Origin: Chryseotalea sanaruensis
GTDB lineage: Bacteria > Bacteroidota > Bacteroidia > Cytophagales > Cyclobacteriaceae
Length of the DNA: 64,000 nt
NCBI RefSeq assembly: GCF_003990915.1
Contig: NZ_BHXQ01000005.1
Location: 62,001-126,000, forward strand
Direction of reading: 5' to 3'
Below the pieces are notes generated by a model. It saw only the letters and a list, made by a program, of their open reading frames with translations. It did not search any database and was not told where the DNA came from. This document shows positions 8,689 to 17,961 of this stretch, in pieces (the first letter of the stretch is position 1; the number at the start of each line of letters is the position of its first letter). The translations under genes were made by a program, and so were the position numbers.

Positions 8689-11600
8689 ATGAAGATTAAA
8701 TGTAAGATTTTGTTTTTTTCTCTATTGACCTGCACGGGAGTAAATGCTGCCTTAGCACAGACATTACGACTTACAGAAATTGCTTACGAAGAATGGTTTT
8801 TTTCTGATGATGATGGTGATTTTGGAAATGGATGGATTGAGTTAAAAAATAATTCGTCAGACAGCATCCTCATTTCTAACTACTCTTTAAAACTTAATAA
8901 TGAAACGACCGAATATTTTTTGCCGGAATTGAAACTTCCGTCAGGAGAGCATTTATTTATATGGTTGTCGGGTAAAAACAAAACATCGGATATTAACAAT
9001 TTGCATGCTCCATGGTTTGCTAGTCAGAATGTAAACAAATTCGTTTTAAGAAACCTGATTAATGAAAATGATTCTGACTCTGTTACAGTGTATTCTCGTC
9101 CATATTGGTATGAGACGCATGCTCTTCTGGAATTTAATAATTCCTTGGCATGGTTTAATACAGATACCGGTACACCAGGTAAACAAAATATTTCAAGGGG
9201 ATTGTGGAAAAGAACATCGACCTTCAGTCAATTTCAAGGTAGAGATTCATCACCCAATGGTGCTTTATTCTTTAATAATAAATTTTGGATTTTAGAAGGT
9301 TGGCTCGGGGGAGGTGGAGAAAGCGCAGCTATATCTGATGTATGGTGTTCAGAGGATGGAAGAAACTGGATTAAGAAGAATGACCAGGCTCCATATTATC
9401 CATATTCTGCATTCGTTGTCTTTCAAGATAAAATGTGGGCATTTGACGGTAATGCGTACTTCTCAAATGATGGGGTAACATGGACTAAAGTAGCAGAGAA
9501 TCTTCCATTTACGTATCATTCCAGGGCCGCTATTCTTAATAATGAAATCTTTGTGTTGGATGGGAACGCAGTGCATAAATCCTCAGATGGTATTAATTGG
9601 ATTACTATTCAACAAAACACACCTTGGGAAAGTAGATTGTTTGCTTCCTTTTTCTCCTTTAAAAACAAACTATGGATGTTTGGTGGCGGTACTTACTACT
9701 TCACTGATGAGGATAAGTATTTTAATGACGTTTGGTCATCCGTTGATGGAGTTAATTGGGAGATTGAAACAGATGAAGCTGAATGGATTGGAAGACTTTG
9801 GCCAGGCTCAATGGTTTTTGACAATAAATTATGGGTAATGGGCGGTTGGCGATACCAAGACATTTCTGACCCATATTATGGAAATCGTAATGATGTTTGG
9901 TATTCTGAAGATGGAAGGAATTGGAAGGAATTGAAATCTGCAAATTCGTGGTTGCCTAGACATGCTCCATTGGTATGGGCCACAGGAGAAAGTTTATGGA
10001 TTTCATCAGGTTTTTTGAATAATTATGGACTCCACAATGATGTTTGGACAATTGGAGCTTTTAAGACTACATCCCAAACCGAATTTTACTTGAATGATGA
10101 TCAATCTCCATCTTTACTAAGTTCATGGAGCACAGATGAAAATGGTGAAGATGGTCTGCCTCCACTTGGTTTTAATTATGATTTTCAAAATTTTAACATT
10201 ACTCGGCCAAGAATATTCCTAACAAGCAACGACAGTCTTTCTTTTGAGGGAGAAAAAACAACTCTCACAATTGGAAATGAAAAAGATTCTACGCTTTTAA
10301 GTATCGAATCAAATGGCTACTTAACGGCTTTTGTAAACTTAAATAACTTTGCAACACTTGTGTTAAAAACCAAAGACACACCTAACATTCTTTCGGCCAA
10401 ATCTCAAAGTAAATTGTTAATGGAAAGCAGCCCCGGGGATTCTGTTAGAGTTAACGCTAGAGAGTTGAACAATGTTGTTTTTAGTGGAGGTGTGTATCAA
10501 TTATCACAAAACACACTTATCAAGAATTCAGCCACTTTTCTAAATGCCAATCTTTTTGGAGACAGCTCTTTACGGTACACTGCTAATGCATCACTACGGC
10601 TTAAGTCAACTACCGATAGTTTGGTTGTAACTAAACTTGAATTCCCTGGAGATTACCCACCTGGAAAGTTAATTGCCGAGTCACAGATTTTTATTAATAG
10701 AGTTCGTTCCACAGTGGACTCTATTCAATTCGGTAATGGGAAAATCATCTTGAACAACAGTATTTTAGGTGCAAAATCTTTAAAAAATGCTAATGCTGTT
10801 AGTTACTTAGTAACTAATGACACCTCGAGGTTTGAGTTAACGAAAGGTGCTGGTGAAGAAGTCATACCGATAGGAACCAACTTTTCTTACAATCCTATCC
10901 TGTTTACATCAAGTGCAGGAACTTTCAAATTTAGTATCACTTCAATTGACACTTTGGATCAATTTCTTTCATCCGTAAATCTTGTTTGGCGTATCAACCC
11001 ACTACAATCAAGCATGGAAGAGTATGATGTTCAATTTTATTGGGAGAATCTAAATAAGAATGCAACCTTCAGCTCAGTTTATATGGCTGTCTACCAATAT
11101 TCCAAAGATGGCTGGAATCAAAGTAGTGTAGATGTATCAGAGTCAACCAACAACTCTATTCACTTCCAGACTAATCTCACGGGCTTTTTTTTCGTTGGTG
11201 ATAATCGCCAACGGCAACGTTTGTCATCGACCCACCTAGAAGCTCAGTACGGTGATATTTTCGACATCCTACCAATAACGGTAAGCTCGGGCCTCCCTAC
11301 TGAGGTTATAAGCTTAGACAATATTGTGACAATTGAAAATAATAATTTAAATATAAAAGGAGCAGGTAACGGAAAACTTGTGGTTAAGCAATTGGGCGAT
11401 TCAGTGTATGCACCATTAATCGACACTATTTATTTCATTATCAATAAAAGGGATCTGTTAGTCGAGGTGTTGAACCCCAAAAGAAAAGTTGGAGAAACTG
11501 ACCCCATTTTTCAACTTAAGTTTGAAGGTTTTGCTTACAACGACACAGTTGATAATTCAAATGTGTCGCCAGAAGTATCCACAAGTTCAGATCTTTTCAG

Positions 11601-11940
11601 CCCAGCAGGTATTTATGATTTAACTATTAATGGAGATCACCTTAATTATAAATATTTGCTTAAACAAAAGAAATTCCTAATAGTGGGAAGTGAAGATCTT
11701 CAGTACTTTCCAAACCCAACGAGTGGGTATTTAGATGTTATACTCAATGAGAATCTTTTAGGTGATGTAAGGATTTCTATAATTGATTTAAATGGTGTAG
11801 AGATCTTTGCCAAAACATTTAGCATTGAGTATAACAATTCGCTTCAGTTGTTACTTCCTGACACTGTTAATCCAGGGCTATATTGTATAATGGTTGAAGG
11901 GGAAAATTTCAAAAAAACAGGAAGACTTAGAGTGCAATAG
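8689..11940 (+). CDS. Large secreted multidomain protein with T9SS type A sorting domain
   Basis: A 1083-aa protein with a signal peptide (residues 1-24, ending ALAQ). Residues about 25-130 look like a lamin-tail-type domain (WIELKNNSSDSILISNYSL). Residues about 175-460 hold kelch-like propeller repeats with recurrent DVWSSVDGVNW, DVWYSEDGRNW, LWMFGGG and LWVMGGW. A beta-rich stretch follows, then an MBG-like domain (about 870-990). The last 85 residues are a Por-secretion tail (YFPNPTSG, ending GRLRVQ). I chose the ATG at 8689 because it begins the signal peptide, although the frame opens at a TTG at 8647. It lies 31 nt after wbuZ on the same strand, inside the amidino-sugar gene set. The cargo function is unknown. 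Confidence 0.88.
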   Translation: MKIKCKILFFSLLTCTGVNAALAQTLRLTEIAYEEWFFSDDDGDFGNGWIELKNNSSDSILISNYSLKLNNETTEYFLPELKLPSGEHLFIWLSGKNKTSDINNLHAPWFASQNVNKFVLRNLINENDSDSVTVYSRPYWYETHALLEFNNSLAWFNTDTGTPGKQNISRGLWKRTSTFSQFQGRDSSPNGALFFNNKFWILEGWLGGGGESAAISDVWCSEDGRNWIKKNDQAPYYPYSAFVVFQDKMWAFDGNAYFSNDGVTWTKVAENLPFTYHSRAAILNNEIFVLDGNAVHKSSDGINWITIQQNTPWESRLFASFFSFKNKLWMFGGGTYYFTDEDKYFNDVWSSVDGVNWEIETDEAEWIGRLWPGSMVFDNKLWVMGGWRYQDISDPYYGNRNDVWYSEDGRNWKELKSANSWLPRHAPLVWATGESLWISSGFLNNYGLHNDVWTIGAFKTTSQTEFYLNDDQSPSLLSSWSTDENGEDGLPPLGFNYDFQNFNITRPRIFLTSNDSLSFEGEKTTLTIGNEKDSTLLSIESNGYLTAFVNLNNFATLVLKTKDTPNILSAKSQSKLLMESSPGDSVRVNARELNNVVFSGGVYQLSQNTLIKNSATFLNANLFGDSSLRYTANASLRLKSTTDSLVVTKLEFPGDYPPGKLIAESQIFINRVRSTVDSIQFGNGKIILNNSILGAKSLKNANAVSYLVTNDTSRFELTKGAGEEVIPIGTNFSYNPILFTSSAGTFKFSITSIDTLDQFLSSVNLVWRINPLQSSMEEYDVQFYWENLNKNATFSSVYMAVYQYSKDGWNQSSVDVSESTNNSIHFQTNLTGFFFVGDNRQRQRLSSTHLEAQYGDIFDILPITVSSGLPTEVISLDNIVTIENNNLNIKGAGNGKLVVKQLGDSVYAPLIDTIYFIINKRDLLVEVLNPKRKVGETDPIFQLKFEGFAYNDTVDNSNVSPEVSTSSDLFSPAGIYDLTINGDHLNYKYLLKQKKFLIVGSEDLQYFPNPTSGYLDVILNENLLGDVRISIIDLNGVEIFAKTFSIEYNNSLQLLLPDTVNPGLYCIMVEGENFKKTGRLRVQ

Positions 11941-11980
11941 CTCCATTACATAAGAATTACCGTAAATGCCTTAAAATCAG

Positions 11981-11995
11981 TATGTTTGCAAACAT
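11981..11995 (+). promoter_or_regulatory. Candidate promoter -7 element and palindrome before wbuX
   Basis: TATGTTTG at 11981-11988 matches the Bacteroidota -7 consensus TAnnTTTG and lies 16 nt before the wbuX ATG. It overlaps a perfect 14-bp palindrome (ATGTTTG/CAAACAT, 11982-11995). No good -33 TTG is visible at the usual distance. The site could give wbuX and the following glycan genes their own transcription start after the long cargo gene. The palindrome could bind a dimeric regulator, which is inference. Confidence 0.4.
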
Positions 11996-12003
11996 TTAAT
12001 ATT

Positions 12004-13113
12004 ATGGAAAATTTATTAGAATATCAGATCTGTAAGAATTGTGTTTTAGACACAACAGATAAAGATATTGTTTTTGATGCAGAAGGTGTTTGTAACTACT
12101 GTAGAGAGGTGAGTAATAACATTGATAAATTCATTTTTTCTCCCGAACAAGAGAAAGAGAATCTTACAAATCTTGTTGCTAAAATTAAACAGGAACAGAA
12201 GGGGGAATATGATTCAATTCTTGGTGTAAGCGGTGGGGTGGACAGCAGCTACTTGATGCATTTGGCTCATAGCCTTGGCCTGAATCCTCTTATTGTTCAT
12301 TTCGATAATGGATGGAACTCAGAACTTGCCGTTTCCAATATTAAAAAAATAATAGAAAAATGTGGTTTTCATTTGGAAACGTATGTTATTGATTGGCCTG
12401 AGTTTAAGGATCTTCAGCGCTCATTTTTTAAAGCAGGTGTGCTTGATATTGAACTGTTAACCGATCAGGCGATTGTTGCAACTATGTTTAAAATCAGACG
12501 ACAGCATAAAATAAAATATGTTCTCTCAGGAACTAATTATAGAACAGAATATGGAATGCCTCCATCCTGGGCTTGGCGAAAATTTGACTACCAAAACATA
12601 AAAGATATACAATCTAAGTTTGGAACAAGAAAAATAAAAAGCTTCCCTATTATTAGATCATGGCAGTTTCAGCTGATTAAAATGTTTGGGTTAGGTGGCG
12701 AGTTTGTAGAGCCTTTAAACATGATCAACTATAGAAAGTTGGAGATTATGAAATTTCTTCAACAGGAATATGGATGGGAGTATTATGGGGGGAAACATTA
12801 TGAATCAGTCTTTACTAAATTTTATCAGGCTTATGTATTGCCGGTTAAATTTAAAATTGATAAAAGAAGGCCCCACTTATCTTCCTTGATTCGGAATAAT
12901 GAAATAACACGTGAAGACGCTATTAGAGAACTGAACGAGCCGATTTACAAGCCTGAAGTTTTAAGATCGGAAAAGGAGTATGTGCTTAAAAAACTTGACT
13001 TCAGTGAAGCAGAGTTTGATGCCATGATGGCCGCCCCTCCTAAATCCCACTTAGATTATAAAAGTGATGATTGGATGTTTAAAATTTGGGGAAGATTTAG
13101 AAGAAATAAATGA
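12004..13113 (+). CDS. wbuX: N-acetyl sugar amidotransferase, WbuX/WbpG family
   Basis: This PP-loop ATP pyrophosphatase-type enzyme adenylates an acetamido group and adds ammonia to form an acetamidino group. The N-terminus has C10-x2-C13 and C30-x2-C33, a probable zinc knuckle. The PP-loop SGGVDSSY is at residues 76-83. FDNGWNSELA, SGTNYRTEYGMP and GGKHYESVFTKFYQAYVLP are hallmarks of the N-acetyl sugar amidotransferase family. At 369 aa from the ATG at 12004 its length is normal; a TTG at 11986 would add six residues. With wbuY and wbuZ upstream it forms the three-protein amidino system, whose likely substrate is the Wbp product or another locus sugar. Confidence 0.92.
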   Translation: MENLLEYQICKNCVLDTTDKDIVFDAEGVCNYCREVSNNIDKFIFSPEQEKENLTNLVAKIKQEQKGEYDSILGVSGGVDSSYLMHLAHSLGLNPLIVHFDNGWNSELAVSNIKKIIEKCGFHLETYVIDWPEFKDLQRSFFKAGVLDIELLTDQAIVATMFKIRRQHKIKYVLSGTNYRTEYGMPPSWAWRKFDYQNIKDIQSKFGTRKIKSFPIIRSWQFQLIKMFGLGGEFVEPLNMINYRKLEIMKFLQQEYGWEYYGGKHYESVFTKFYQAYVLPVKFKIDKRRPHLSSLIRNNEITREDAIRELNEPIYKPEVLRSEKEYVLKKLDFSEAEFDAMMAAPPKSHLDYKSDDWMFKIWGRFRRNK

Positions 13114-14378
13114 GTAAACTTTTTAGTAAGAAGAAAATTCTTTTTGTTTCTGGAATTGATTTTAAAGAGAAATCGATTCAGGTTATCCGAAAGACCCCCG
13201 AAGCGTATGCTGAGCATAATTGGGAAGTGCATTACATAGTAGGACGCGATAAATCGCGTTTTGGTGATTATTTTTATGAACCCGTAATCAACCCAAAGGG
13301 TGTAACTATCTATCGGTTTAATGTGCCTCTTGCTTTTTTGGACGAGATGTGGAATAATTTCATTTGGAAAGCGATTGTATTTAGGATTCGTAATTTTCTA
13401 CTAATTCAATTATTGAGATTCAGGTCTTTAAAACTTCTTCTGAAGTATGACTTTGATATCATTTATGGATATGAATTGTACGGAATAATGGCCTTAAGAC
13501 TTTTGCGATACTTGGGCATAGGACGCAAGTCAAAATTTGTGATTAGGTTCCAAGGCGTGTATGCAGGAGAGTGGGCGCGTAAGGGACAAATTTTTAGAAA
13601 AATAACTAACTGGGCTTATTTTTCTGGATTAAAGACAAAAGCAGATTTGTGTATAATGACGAATGACGGCACACAGGGAATTGACTTGTTGAATAAGTTA
13701 GGGAATAAAACGCCACGCAAACTTTTTCTCGTAAATGGTGTCGAGCCCTTTACTTTAGAGGACAATAAACTTCAAGCTGTAAAACAACAGTTCTTTCAAG
13801 ATTCAAAAGTTCATTTTATTTCAATATGTAGGCTAGTTCCTCAAAAGAGAGTTGACAGAAGCATAAGAATAATAAATGAGGTGGTTAAAAGAGGAGGATA
13901 TACAAACTTGTTGTATTCCATTGTGGGATCAGGGGCGGAAGAACAAAATTTGAAAGAACTAATAGAGGAGTTAGGACTGCAGGACTCTGTTAGGTTTCTC
14001 GGTTCAATCCCCAATACAGATGTAAAGTATTATCAGGCTTGTGCAGACTATTTCTTTTCCATGGACAGAATATCTAATGTTGGCAATCCATTATTGGAGG
14101 CAATTCGAGCCAATAAATTAATAATTACCATAAATAATGGTGATACTGGAAGTTGGATCCAACACAACTACAATGGATTAATTTATGATATCAGCGGACA
14201 AGATTTACATCAACAGGACTATACAAAAATTGGACAGGATGTTTTAGAAATTCTGCACAATCATGAGAGATTTACTAACCTAAAGAAAAATCTGTTGAAA
14301 ACAGAGGAGGAAAGACTATGGACGTGGAGTCAAAGAATGACACATGAGGTTGAAACAGTAGAAAATCTAGCTTTTTAA
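13110..14378 (+). CDS. Glycosyltransferase, GT4-like (GT-B fold)
   Basis: A 422-aa GT-B glycosyltransferase. The C-terminal domain (about 225-400) reads HFISICRLVPQKRVDRSI, then IVGSGAEEQNLKELI and VRFLGSIPNTDVKYYQACADYFF, ending in GNPLLEAIRANKLII, where E of the E-x7-E-like motif is expected. The N-terminal domain is less conserved, as expected for acceptor binding. Its ATG overlaps the wbuX stop by 4 bp. It presumably adds one sugar to the lipid-linked repeat unit on the cytoplasmic face. Donor and linkage cannot be deduced. Confidence 0.88.
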   Translation: MSKLFSKKKILFVSGIDFKEKSIQVIRKTPEAYAEHNWEVHYIVGRDKSRFGDYFYEPVINPKGVTIYRFNVPLAFLDEMWNNFIWKAIVFRIRNFLLIQLLRFRSLKLLLKYDFDIIYGYELYGIMALRLLRYLGIGRKSKFVIRFQGVYAGEWARKGQIFRKITNWAYFSGLKTKADLCIMTNDGTQGIDLLNKLGNKTPRKLFLVNGVEPFTLEDNKLQAVKQQFFQDSKVHFISICRLVPQKRVDRSIRIINEVVKRGGYTNLLYSIVGSGAEEQNLKELIEELGLQDSVRFLGSIPNTDVKYYQACADYFFSMDRISNVGNPLLEAIRANKLIITINNGDTGSWIQHNYNGLIYDISGQDLHQQDYTKIGQDVLEILHNHERFTNLKKNLLKTEEERLWTWSQRMTHEVETVENLAF

Positions 14379-14383
14379 AAAAA

Positions 14384-15655
14384 ATGATAAAGTCAAGTAG
14401 TGATGACTCTATAAACATTATAAATGTTCCTTATGAACTCGTTTTAAGGCTGTTTATTAACTTCAATATTACCTATATTATTTTTTCCGAAACCCTTATT
14501 TGGTTATCATTCACTCATTTTCAATTATCTATCTCTCCTCTTCATAAGATTTTTCTACTAATCCTTTTTGTACTTTATTTGGTTTCGGTTCCTTCGCGAA
14601 AGACAGTACAGATACTTGTACTTTTTATAACCCTTTCCACATCAACGATAATTGGTGTTTTCTATTTTAAAAGTATAGAATCTTTTCTAGCAAGCTTTGC
14701 AGATATATTAAGGTTGCTACTGCTGTTCACATCGTTTTATTATTTTAAATATTTGGTTGATAAAAAGAAAATTGGCATAAATTTTTTTTCAAGATTTATC
14801 TGGGTAAGTTTTTACCTGATTTCGATTAATCTTCTCTTGGGAGCGCTTGGATTTGGGAATGAGCAGAGATCTTTTGGCATAGGAACCAGAGGCTTTTTTA
14901 ATGCTGGAAATGATATAGCAACAGTAACCTTGATACTGGCAGCTTTTATTCTTTCTGAAAAGTATGAAAAGGGATGGAAAATATTCCTTCTCTATTTTAT
15001 TCACTTTTTTTTTCTAGCGTATCTTTTAAATACTAAAGCAACCTTAATAGGACTTTTAATAATAGTTCTTATTTTACCAGTGTATGGAAATGTAAAGAGC
15101 AAATTGCCGAAAAAAGTATTTTCCAAGTTGGCTTTTCTAGCATTTTTATTTCCGCTTGGACTAGGGGTAGGTCTGATTGTACTAACTAAAATCAATTTCT
15201 GGGACCGCTACCTCACGTTTGTGGACCAATTTAAGGGGGAGAGCTGGATTACATTTATGCTCTCAAGACGAGATGAGCATCTTCTGCAGGGGTTAGAATT
15301 CTCATATCAAAATTTTAATTTTTTTAATTATTTATTTGGATATAGCCCGGGAGAGTTCTTAAATAAAATTCCATTTCGAGCAGAAATGGATCCGTTTGAA
15401 ATTTTCTTTTACTATGGTATAATTGGTCTTTTTATAATTTATTGGTGGTTTATCAAAAACACCATTCGGTCCTATAAATTAAACCCGCAACGGGGTACCG
15501 ATCTTTTTATTTACTTCAGAGGATTATTTATTACAAATATTATTCTTTTACTACAATCTATTACTGCAGGCCATGTTTTTATGTCTGTCCTTGTGTGTGT
15601 TTTTTTGGGATCTCTAAACGCAATCACGTATTTGAAGCATGATGAAAGAACTTAA
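14384..15655 (+). CDS. wzy: Polytopic membrane protein, probable O-antigen polymerase (Wzy)
   Basis: A 423-aa protein made almost entirely of hydrophobic segments (about ten or eleven), with a large loop around residues 285-335. That loop contains SRRDEHLLQGLEF and GYSPGEF, then AEMDPFEIFFYYGIIGL, a layout common in Wzy polymerases. It lies 5 nt after a glycosyltransferase and overlaps the next one by 17 bp. Together with the Wzx flippase this suggests polymerisation of the repeat unit in the periplasm. Primary sequence is poorly conserved in this class, so the assignment rests on topology and position. Codon use is very AT-rich, as often seen in O-antigen genes. Confidence 0.7.
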   Translation: MIKSSSDDSINIINVPYELVLRLFINFNITYIIFSETLIWLSFTHFQLSISPLHKIFLLILFVLYLVSVPSRKTVQILVLFITLSTSTIIGVFYFKSIESFLASFADILRLLLLFTSFYYFKYLVDKKKIGINFFSRFIWVSFYLISINLLLGALGFGNEQRSFGIGTRGFFNAGNDIATVTLILAAFILSEKYEKGWKIFLLYFIHFFFLAYLLNTKATLIGLLIIVLILPVYGNVKSKLPKKVFSKLAFLAFLFPLGLGVGLIVLTKINFWDRYLTFVDQFKGESWITFMLSRRDEHLLQGLEFSYQNFNFFNYLFGYSPGEFLNKIPFRAEMDPFEIFFYYGIIGLFIIYWWFIKNTIRSYKLNPQRGTDLFIYFRGLFITNIILLLQSITAGHVFMSVLVCVFLGSLNAITYLKHDERT

Positions 15656-16694
15656 GATTGCAGTCATCGTACCCTCCCTCGCTAACCGTGGCCCTATCAA
15701 GGTTATGCAAACCATCATTAATGAATCTGTAAAACTTTGTCTGCCAATTGAGTTCACAGTGGTTACACTCTCAGATAAAGAAGGTCTACATATGAATTGC
15801 AAAATTTTACAGTACTCGAACAGTATAAATTTTGAGGAGTATGATGTTGTGCATACTAATGGAATTAAGCCTGACTTTATAGCTTTTCGAAAAAGGCATT
15901 CCATAAGAAGACATCTTGTTACAATCCATAACTATGTATTTGAAGATTTACTTCACACATACAATAGAGTTGTTTCATTAATTTTTGGGCGTTTATGGAT
16001 ATCGATTTGGAAAAGAGCTGATAAACTGATTTGTATTAATCAGGATATGACTTTATATTATAAACCATGGACTAAAACACCTATCGGCTTTATTCATAAC
16101 GGGATTTCGAAATTACATAGCGAATCTATTGAACCAGTATTGGATTCAGAAAAGGACTTGATAGATGAACTAAGAAGTAAGGGTAAAACTGTGTTAGGTG
16201 TTGTATGTGTATTAACTAGAATAAAAGGTGTAGATCAAATTTTAAACCTACTTGGAAAAAGAGAAGATCTTGCTCTTGTTGTAATTGGTGATGGTCGCGA
16301 ATTGCTGAATCTGAAGGCACTTAGCAATGAACTTAATATACAAGATAGATGTCACTTTTTTGGCTTTAAAAATAACGCTTGCGCCTACTTTAGTTTCTTT
16401 GATGTATTCATTATGCCCTCAAGGTCCGAAGGTTTCGGGCTCACTTTGCTTGAGGCTGCCAGTTTTAGTATTCCTTGTGTTTGCTCAGACATCCCTACCT
16501 TTAGGGAGTTATTTACTGAAGATGAAGTGACATTTTTTACTTTAGAGGTAATCGAGTCCTTAGAGATAGCTCTGAATAAGATAATTTTAAATAAAGATAA
16601 GTTCGCTAAGGCAATTAATAATAAGTATTTAGGATCGTTTACAGGCGAGATTCTGGCAAAAAAATATTTTTATGAGTATAAGCAGTTAGTGTAG
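15639..16694 (+). CDS. Glycosyltransferase family 4
   Basis: A 351-aa GT-B enzyme. The C-terminal half has LGVVCVLTRIKGVDQIL, LVVIGDGRELLNLKAL and the GT4 hallmark PSRSEGFGLTLLEAASFSIP (residues about 257-276) with its E-x7-E pair, followed by CSDIPTFRELF. The N-terminus (AVIVPSLANRGPIKVMQTII) is the usual first strand and glycine-rich loop. The start overlaps the wzy candidate by 17 bp; a second in-frame ATG follows at once, so the exact start is uncertain by one codon. It adds a sugar in repeat-unit assembly. Confidence 0.9.
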   Translation: MMKELKIAVIVPSLANRGPIKVMQTIINESVKLCLPIEFTVVTLSDKEGLHMNCKILQYSNSINFEEYDVVHTNGIKPDFIAFRKRHSIRRHLVTIHNYVFEDLLHTYNRVVSLIFGRLWISIWKRADKLICINQDMTLYYKPWTKTPIGFIHNGISKLHSESIEPVLDSEKDLIDELRSKGKTVLGVVCVLTRIKGVDQILNLLGKREDLALVVIGDGRELLNLKALSNELNIQDRCHFFGFKNNACAYFSFFDVFIMPSRSEGFGLTLLEAASFSIPCVCSDIPTFRELFTEDEVTFFTLEVIESLEIALNKIILNKDKFAKAINNKYLGSFTGEILAKKYFYEYKQLV

Positions 16695-16698
16695 ATCA

Positions 16699-17961
16699 AT
16701 GACAGGAATGCGTAATTTTATTAGTCACATCGTAACAAAAAGAGGTCATGCGATAGTATCGATTGCTTTTGGCACACTTGCCTTCGGTGTAACCTCAGGG
16801 AAAATTATAATTACTGTTACGGGAGTATTCTTAGTCTCGTTATATGCTTATCTAGTTAAGGCAAAAGTATCAAAACAGCAGCTAATGGATTTGGCGATTG
16901 TAACAACCTTGTTTTGGATACCATGTTTATGGCTTATTAGATCTCCGGATTATACTGCAGGGTTGAAGGAAATAGAACGATTTGCACTCTTTCTTGTGCT
17001 ACCAATAGTCGTCACATTTGTACCTTTGTCAAAAGAGAATCTTTTGACCATCGCAAGATTTGCTTGCCTTGTTGTCATCAGTGCATACATTCTCTCATTA
17101 GGGACTGCTGTTTATAATTATTTTTACGCCTCCCATCCTTGGGGAATTCAAAGCGAATTTTTCTTTTATACCGAATTATCAAATGGATTTTTCAATGCAC
17201 ACCCACTGTATTTGTCGATGGCGGGTTTTCTTGCAGGAATGGTATCATTGGTAGTTTTTAGTGACAAACCAATCTTTAAGTGGGTCATTTTAATTTTCAT
17301 CGGATTGGTGATAATACTATTGAATGGTAGAATTTTAATATCCTTGTATCTATCTATGGTATTTTTGTATTCGTTTAGCAGAATAGTTGCCAAGAATAAC
17401 AAATTGTATGTTGTTATTGGAGTTGTGTGTTCTGTAGCCATAGTATGGGGTGTGATTGCATTGAGCAAAATTCATGATAAACCAAACCGGTCCTATATTC
17501 TGGATGTTAATGAAGCAGTTGAGAAAAGCACAAATCCTGAAGTGACTTCACAGAATAATGGATTAATTGTTCGATTCGCTATATGGAGAAATGCGTTTAA
17601 TGTAATTCAAAACAATGTAATCTGGGGAAATGGAACAGGCTCAGAAAGACAAAAATTGTTGCAGCAATATTCAAATGCTGGGTATACAGGTCTCCACCGT
17701 GAAGGACTAACCTCACACAATCAACTGATTTTTTATTTAATTGAATTTGGCATTGTTGGAACCCTAGCGATTATGGTTGCTTTTGGTTGGATGTTGATTC
17801 AGGCAATACGCAAGAATAACTGGCTATATGTTTGCTTTATTATATTTTTTGTAATCGCGTCCTTAACAGAATCATATTTTAACAGATTCCACGGTGTCGC
17901 CTTATTTTCGTTTGTTCACTCGATATTGTTTATAAAATATGTCAGAAACCACCAGACGTAA
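16699..17961 (+). CDS. O-antigen ligase/polymerase family membrane protein (Wzy_C)
   Basis: A 420-aa polytopic protein. A large periplasmic-type loop (about residues 258-340) carries RFAIWRNAFNVIQNNVIWGNGTGS and GLTSHNQLIFYLIEFGIVG, the Wzy_C/WaaL signature with a conserved histidine. About ten hydrophobic segments surround it. It lies 4 nt after the GT4 gene and overlaps the following GT2 gene by 23 bp. It could be the ligase that transfers finished glycan to lipid A-core (or to a protein), or a second polymerase. A paralogue of the same architecture is at 19838. Confidence 0.82.
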   Translation: MTGMRNFISHIVTKRGHAIVSIAFGTLAFGVTSGKIIITVTGVFLVSLYAYLVKAKVSKQQLMDLAIVTTLFWIPCLWLIRSPDYTAGLKEIERFALFLVLPIVVTFVPLSKENLLTIARFACLVVISAYILSLGTAVYNYFYASHPWGIQSEFFFYTELSNGFFNAHPLYLSMAGFLAGMVSLVVFSDKPIFKWVILIFIGLVIILLNGRILISLYLSMVFLYSFSRIVAKNNKLYVVIGVVCSVAIVWGVIALSKIHDKPNRSYILDVNEAVEKSTNPEVTSQNNGLIVRFAIWRNAFNVIQNNVIWGNGTGSERQKLLQQYSNAGYTGLHREGLTSHNQLIFYLIEFGIVGTLAIMVAFGWMLIQAIRKNNWLYVCFIIFFVIASLTESYFNRFHGVALFSFVHSILFIKYVRNHQT

